This document shows positions 61,615-64,000 of a stretch of DNA of 64,000 nucleotides, one piece after another. The DNA is from Roseiconus lacunae (GTDB lineage: Bacteria > Planctomycetota > Planctomycetia > Pirellulales > Pirellulaceae). The notes below the pieces were generated by a model. That model was not told the DNA's origin. It saw only the letters and a list, made by a program, of their open reading frames with translations, and ran no database searches. A program made the position numbers and the translations under genes. Every line of letters begins with the position of its first letter. Position 1 is the first letter of the stretch. The stretch is taken from assembly GCF_008312935.1 (NCBI RefSeq), contig NZ_VSZO01000053.1, positions 248,001 to 312,000 on the forward strand. Direction: 5' to 3'.

Positions 61615-62745
61615 ATGCGATTTCATACGCTCGTCTTACGCAATCTCTCACGTCGCCTTAGCCGGACGGCGTTGACATTAATCGCATTGTCGGTCGCGGT
61701 TGCCTCGGTCGTCGCGCTCCGTGGGATCGCCAAGGGGTTCACACATTCGTTTGCCGACATTTATCGATCGCACGCCGTCGATGTCGTTGTTTCACGCCAA
61801 GGCACCGCGGATCGACTTAGTAGCAGTGTCGGCGAAGAATCGGTCCAAGCGATCGCTTCGGTTGGCGGAGTCAGTCGGACGGCCGGTGTTTTGCTCGAAA
61901 CGATGTCACTCGAAGAACGGCAGGTCTTTGGCATTCCCACCATGGGGATTGCCCGCGAAAGTTGGTTGCGTGATGACTATCAGTGGATTGAAACCGTCGA
62001 AGAGGTTCCTGCGAACGCCAAGCAACTTTCGCTCGGATCGAATCTTGCCCAGCGAGTCGGATTGCGTGCCGGAGACGAGACGTTGATCTTCGAAGAACCG
62101 TTTGTGGTCGCCGGCGTATTTGAAAGCCGAAGTGTTTGGGAGAACGGATCAATGATCATGCCCCTGGATCAACTGCAGCAGTTGACCGATCGGGCCGGTC
62201 AAGTTACCTACATCAACGTCGTTTTGGAAGCGTCGCTTGATTCCGATCAAGCCGACGAGATCGTTGCTTCGATCGAATCGATCGACGGACGGTTGCATGC
62301 TTTGCCGACCGAAGAGTTTGTCGGCTCGGACACCCGCATGAAGTTGGCTTCCGCGATGGCGTGGATGACATCGGTGATTGCACTTGTGATTGGCGCGATC
62401 GGTACGCTCAACACCATGATGACCAGCGTCTTAGAACGTACCCGTGAAATTGGTGTTTTAAGAGCGGTGGGGTGGCCAAAAAGAAGAGTCGTGCGAATGA
62501 TCTTGGCCGAGTCGCTTTGTTTGTCGTTGCTCGCGACTGTGATCGGAAGTCTGCTCGCTTACCTGACCTGCGTGGGGCTAAGTCGTCATCCCGCCGCGAG
62601 TGGCGTTCTTGTGCCCTCGATTGACACTTTGACCGTCATCGAAGGGGCTTTACTGGCAATCCTAATTGGATTGGCAGGCGCGATTTTCCCGGCATTAAGG
62701 GCGGCATCGGTCCCGCCAACCCGGGCGCTTGGGGCAGCCGACTGA
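61615..62745 (+). CDS. FtsX/MacB-type ABC transporter permease
   Basis: The 376-residue protein has an N-terminal helix (RTALTLIALSVAVASVVALR), a MacB-type periplasmic domain (residues ~45-235), and three C-terminal helices with the FtsX signature VLERTREIGVLRAVGWPKRR. This matches DevC-like and MacB-like permeases that export lipids or peptides with a separate ATPase. No ATPase is next to it in the window, and the polyketide synthase follows 183 bases downstream. A role in exporting the polyketide product is possible, as DevC does for heterocyst glycolipids, but not shown. Confidence 0.87.
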   Translation: MRFHTLVLRNLSRRLSRTALTLIALSVAVASVVALRGIAKGFTHSFADIYRSHAVDVVVSRQGTADRLSSSVGEESVQAIASVGGVSRTAGVLLETMSLEERQVFGIPTMGIARESWLRDDYQWIETVEEVPANAKQLSLGSNLAQRVGLRAGDETLIFEEPFVVAGVFESRSVWENGSMIMPLDQLQQLTDRAGQVTYINVVLEASLDSDQADEIVASIESIDGRLHALPTEEFVGSDTRMKLASAMAWMTSVIALVIGAIGTLNTMMTSVLERTREIGVLRAVGWPKRRVVRMILAESLCLSLLATVIGSLLAYLTCVGLSRHPAASGVLVPSIDTLTVIEGALLAILIGLAGAIFPALRAASVPPTRALGAAD

Positions 62746-62928
62746 GACTTTTCGCACGGTCAGTGAAAGATTGCTTGATCGATGCGCCGTGGTGCACACG
62801 ATACCACCATAATCTGCAAGGATAAACGCGGTTGGGTAAACGACGCCGAATGGCGAAAATGCCCGGTGGATTGGATGTTGCGGAACGGACGTCGTACGAG
62901 CAAGTTTTTTCAAAGGTGACCGAGCGAC

Positions 62929-64000
62929 GTGGGCGACGAATATCAACCGATTGCGATCATTGGTCTGGGCTGCCGTTTTCCGGGTGGGTGCGACAGCCCG
63001 GATGCGTATTGGGACCTTCTACAAAGCGGACGCGATGCGATTAGGATGACCCCTGCCGATCGCTGGTCGCTGGAAAAGTTTTACTGTGGTGGCCGGGCGC
63101 GACCTGGGAAAACGCAGAGCCAGTGGGGGGGATACGTTCGTGACATCGATCGATTTGATCCCGATTTATTTCGCATTTCGCCCCGTGAAGCGACGGCGAT
63201 GGATCCACAGCAGCGGATGTTGTTGGAGACCGCGTACCGAGCAAGTGAAGACGCGGGCATTTCGTTAGATCATCTTGCCGGCCGCAGTGTCTCAGTTCAC
63301 GTCGGTATTAGCAGTATTGATTATTCGATCGCCGCATTAAGCGCTCGCGACCGCGCGGTCATCGGTCCATACAGCAACACCGGCGGCAGTAGCAGCATCG
63401 CCGCCAACCGGATCTCGTATTGTTTTGATTTGCGTGGCGAAAGCTTGGCGATTGACACGGCCTGTTCGTCGTCGTTGATCGCGGTGCACTTGGCTTGCGA
63501 AAGTTTGCAAGACCCTGCCAACGAAATGGCGTTCGCAGGTGGCGTCAATGCCCTGTTGCTACCCGATTTTTATGTCGCTTTTAGCCAACTTGGCGTGCTT
63601 TCACCCGATGGTCGTTGCAAAACGTTCGATGCGTCCGCCAATGGGTATGTCCGCAGCGAAGGCGCTGGCATGGTGTTGCTCAAACGTCTCGACGACGCAA
63701 TCGCTGATGGTGATTCGATCTATGCGGTCATCCGGGGCTCGGCAACCAACCAAGATGGACGCACCGAAGGGTTGACCGTTCCCAACGGCAATGCCCAAGC
63801 AGAATTGATTCGGCAAACACTTCGAAGAGCATCGGTCTCTCCCAGTGATGTGAGCTACGTCGAAGCGCACGGAACCGGAACATCGGTCGGAGATCCCATC
63901 GAAGCTCGTGCGATCGGCAGTTGCTACGGGGCGATCAGCGGAACACCTTGTACCGTTGGAAGTGTGAAAACCAACATCGGGCACTTAGAAGCCGGTGCCG
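62929..64000 (+). CDS. Type I polyketide synthase, ketosynthase start (truncated by window)
   Basis: A GTG at 62929 opens a frame that runs to the window end, about 357 codons. It begins with a ketosynthase domain: PIAIIGLGCRFPGGCDSPDA, FRISPREATAMDPQQRMLLE, active-site Cys in DTACSSSLIAVHL, first His in YVEAHGTGTSVGDPIE, and the second His in KTNIGHLEAG. The Cys-His-His triad is complete, so the domain is probably active. Later modules (acyltransferase, reductive domains, ACP) lie outside. Planctomycetes carry similar type I PKS genes with largely unknown products. No acyl carrier or loading domain precedes the KS. Confidence 0.93.
   Translation, partial: MGDEYQPIAIIGLGCRFPGGCDSPDAYWDLLQSGRDAIRMTPADRWSLEKFYCGGRARPGKTQSQWGGYVRDIDRFDPDLFRISPREATAMDPQQRMLLETAYRASEDAGISLDHLAGRSVSVHVGISSIDYSIAALSARDRAVIGPYSNTGGSSSIAANRISYCFDLRGESLAIDTACSSSLIAVHLACESLQDPANEMAFAGGVNALLLPDFYVAFSQLGVLSPDGRCKTFDASANGYVRSEGAGMVLLKRLDDAIADGDSIYAVIRGSATNQDGRTEGLTVPNGNAQAELIRQTLRRASVSPSDVSYVEAHGTGTSVGDPIEARAIGSCYGAISGTPCTVGSVKTNIGHLEAGA

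Overview
The window looks like chromosomal DNA of a planctomycete, most likely a Rhodopirellula-type member of the Pirellulaceae. This rests on gene content: a giant secreted TPR protein, a secreted sulfatase, a membrane Ser/Thr kinase divergent from an ECF sigma factor, FtsX-type permease plus type I polyketide synthase genes, DUF1573 and DUF3467 proteins, J-like and zinc-ribbon membrane proteins, and long, loosely packed intergenic spacers. No rRNA, tRNA, CRISPR array, prophage or complete insertion sequence was seen.

Layout. 1-1800 (-): 3' part of a secreted TPR protein. 2488-11949 (+): a 3,153-residue exported TPR protein, converging on a gamma-carbonic-anhydrase-like protein (11980-12495, -). 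12744-16484 (+): an M48 membrane metalloprotease followed by three tandem AIM24-family paralogues. 16932-19761 (+): two membrane proteins and a NOL1/NOP2/RsmF-type RNA methyltransferase. 20041-20211 (-): a small HemP protein behind a good Fur-box match. 20407-24274 (+): a double DUF3467 protein, Maf, a DUF1573 protein and a probable outer-membrane barrel. 24371-25816 (-): a sulfatase. 26209-33835 (-): a nucleoside-symporter-like MFS protein, carB, a sigma-54-type response regulator and carA, in that transcription order. 34130-35777 (+): an HNH-like protein, ScpB and a small secreted protein. 36717-43879 (+): a LysR regulator followed by gltB and gltD, closed by a strong terminator. 44078-50793 (+): a serine beta-lactamase-like hydrolase, a Tat-type TIM-barrel protein, a repeat-rich zinc-ribbon membrane protein and a J-like membrane protein. 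50963-51961 (-): an orphan protein resembling the pre-toxin region of polymorphic toxins. 52351-54714 (+): two secreted proteins and an FKBP lipoprotein. 54858-58102: the kinase / ECF sigma pair. 58254-61314: a secreted protein, a GNAT, a BON protein and an S49 peptidase-like lipoprotein. 61615-64000 (+): an FtsX-type permease and the start of a polyketide synthase, cut by the window edge.

Central nitrogen metabolism is concentrated here: carA/carB (carbamoyl phosphate from glutamine) and gltB/gltD (glutamate synthase), each with its own regulator gene. The least explained parts are the M48-AIM24 triplet, the orphan toxin-like gene, the 162-bp repeat gene and a family of roughly 60-70 bp imperfect palindromes scattered in at least seven spacers. 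I found no single locus that is certainly a new system. The AIM24 cassette and the palindrome family are the best candidates.
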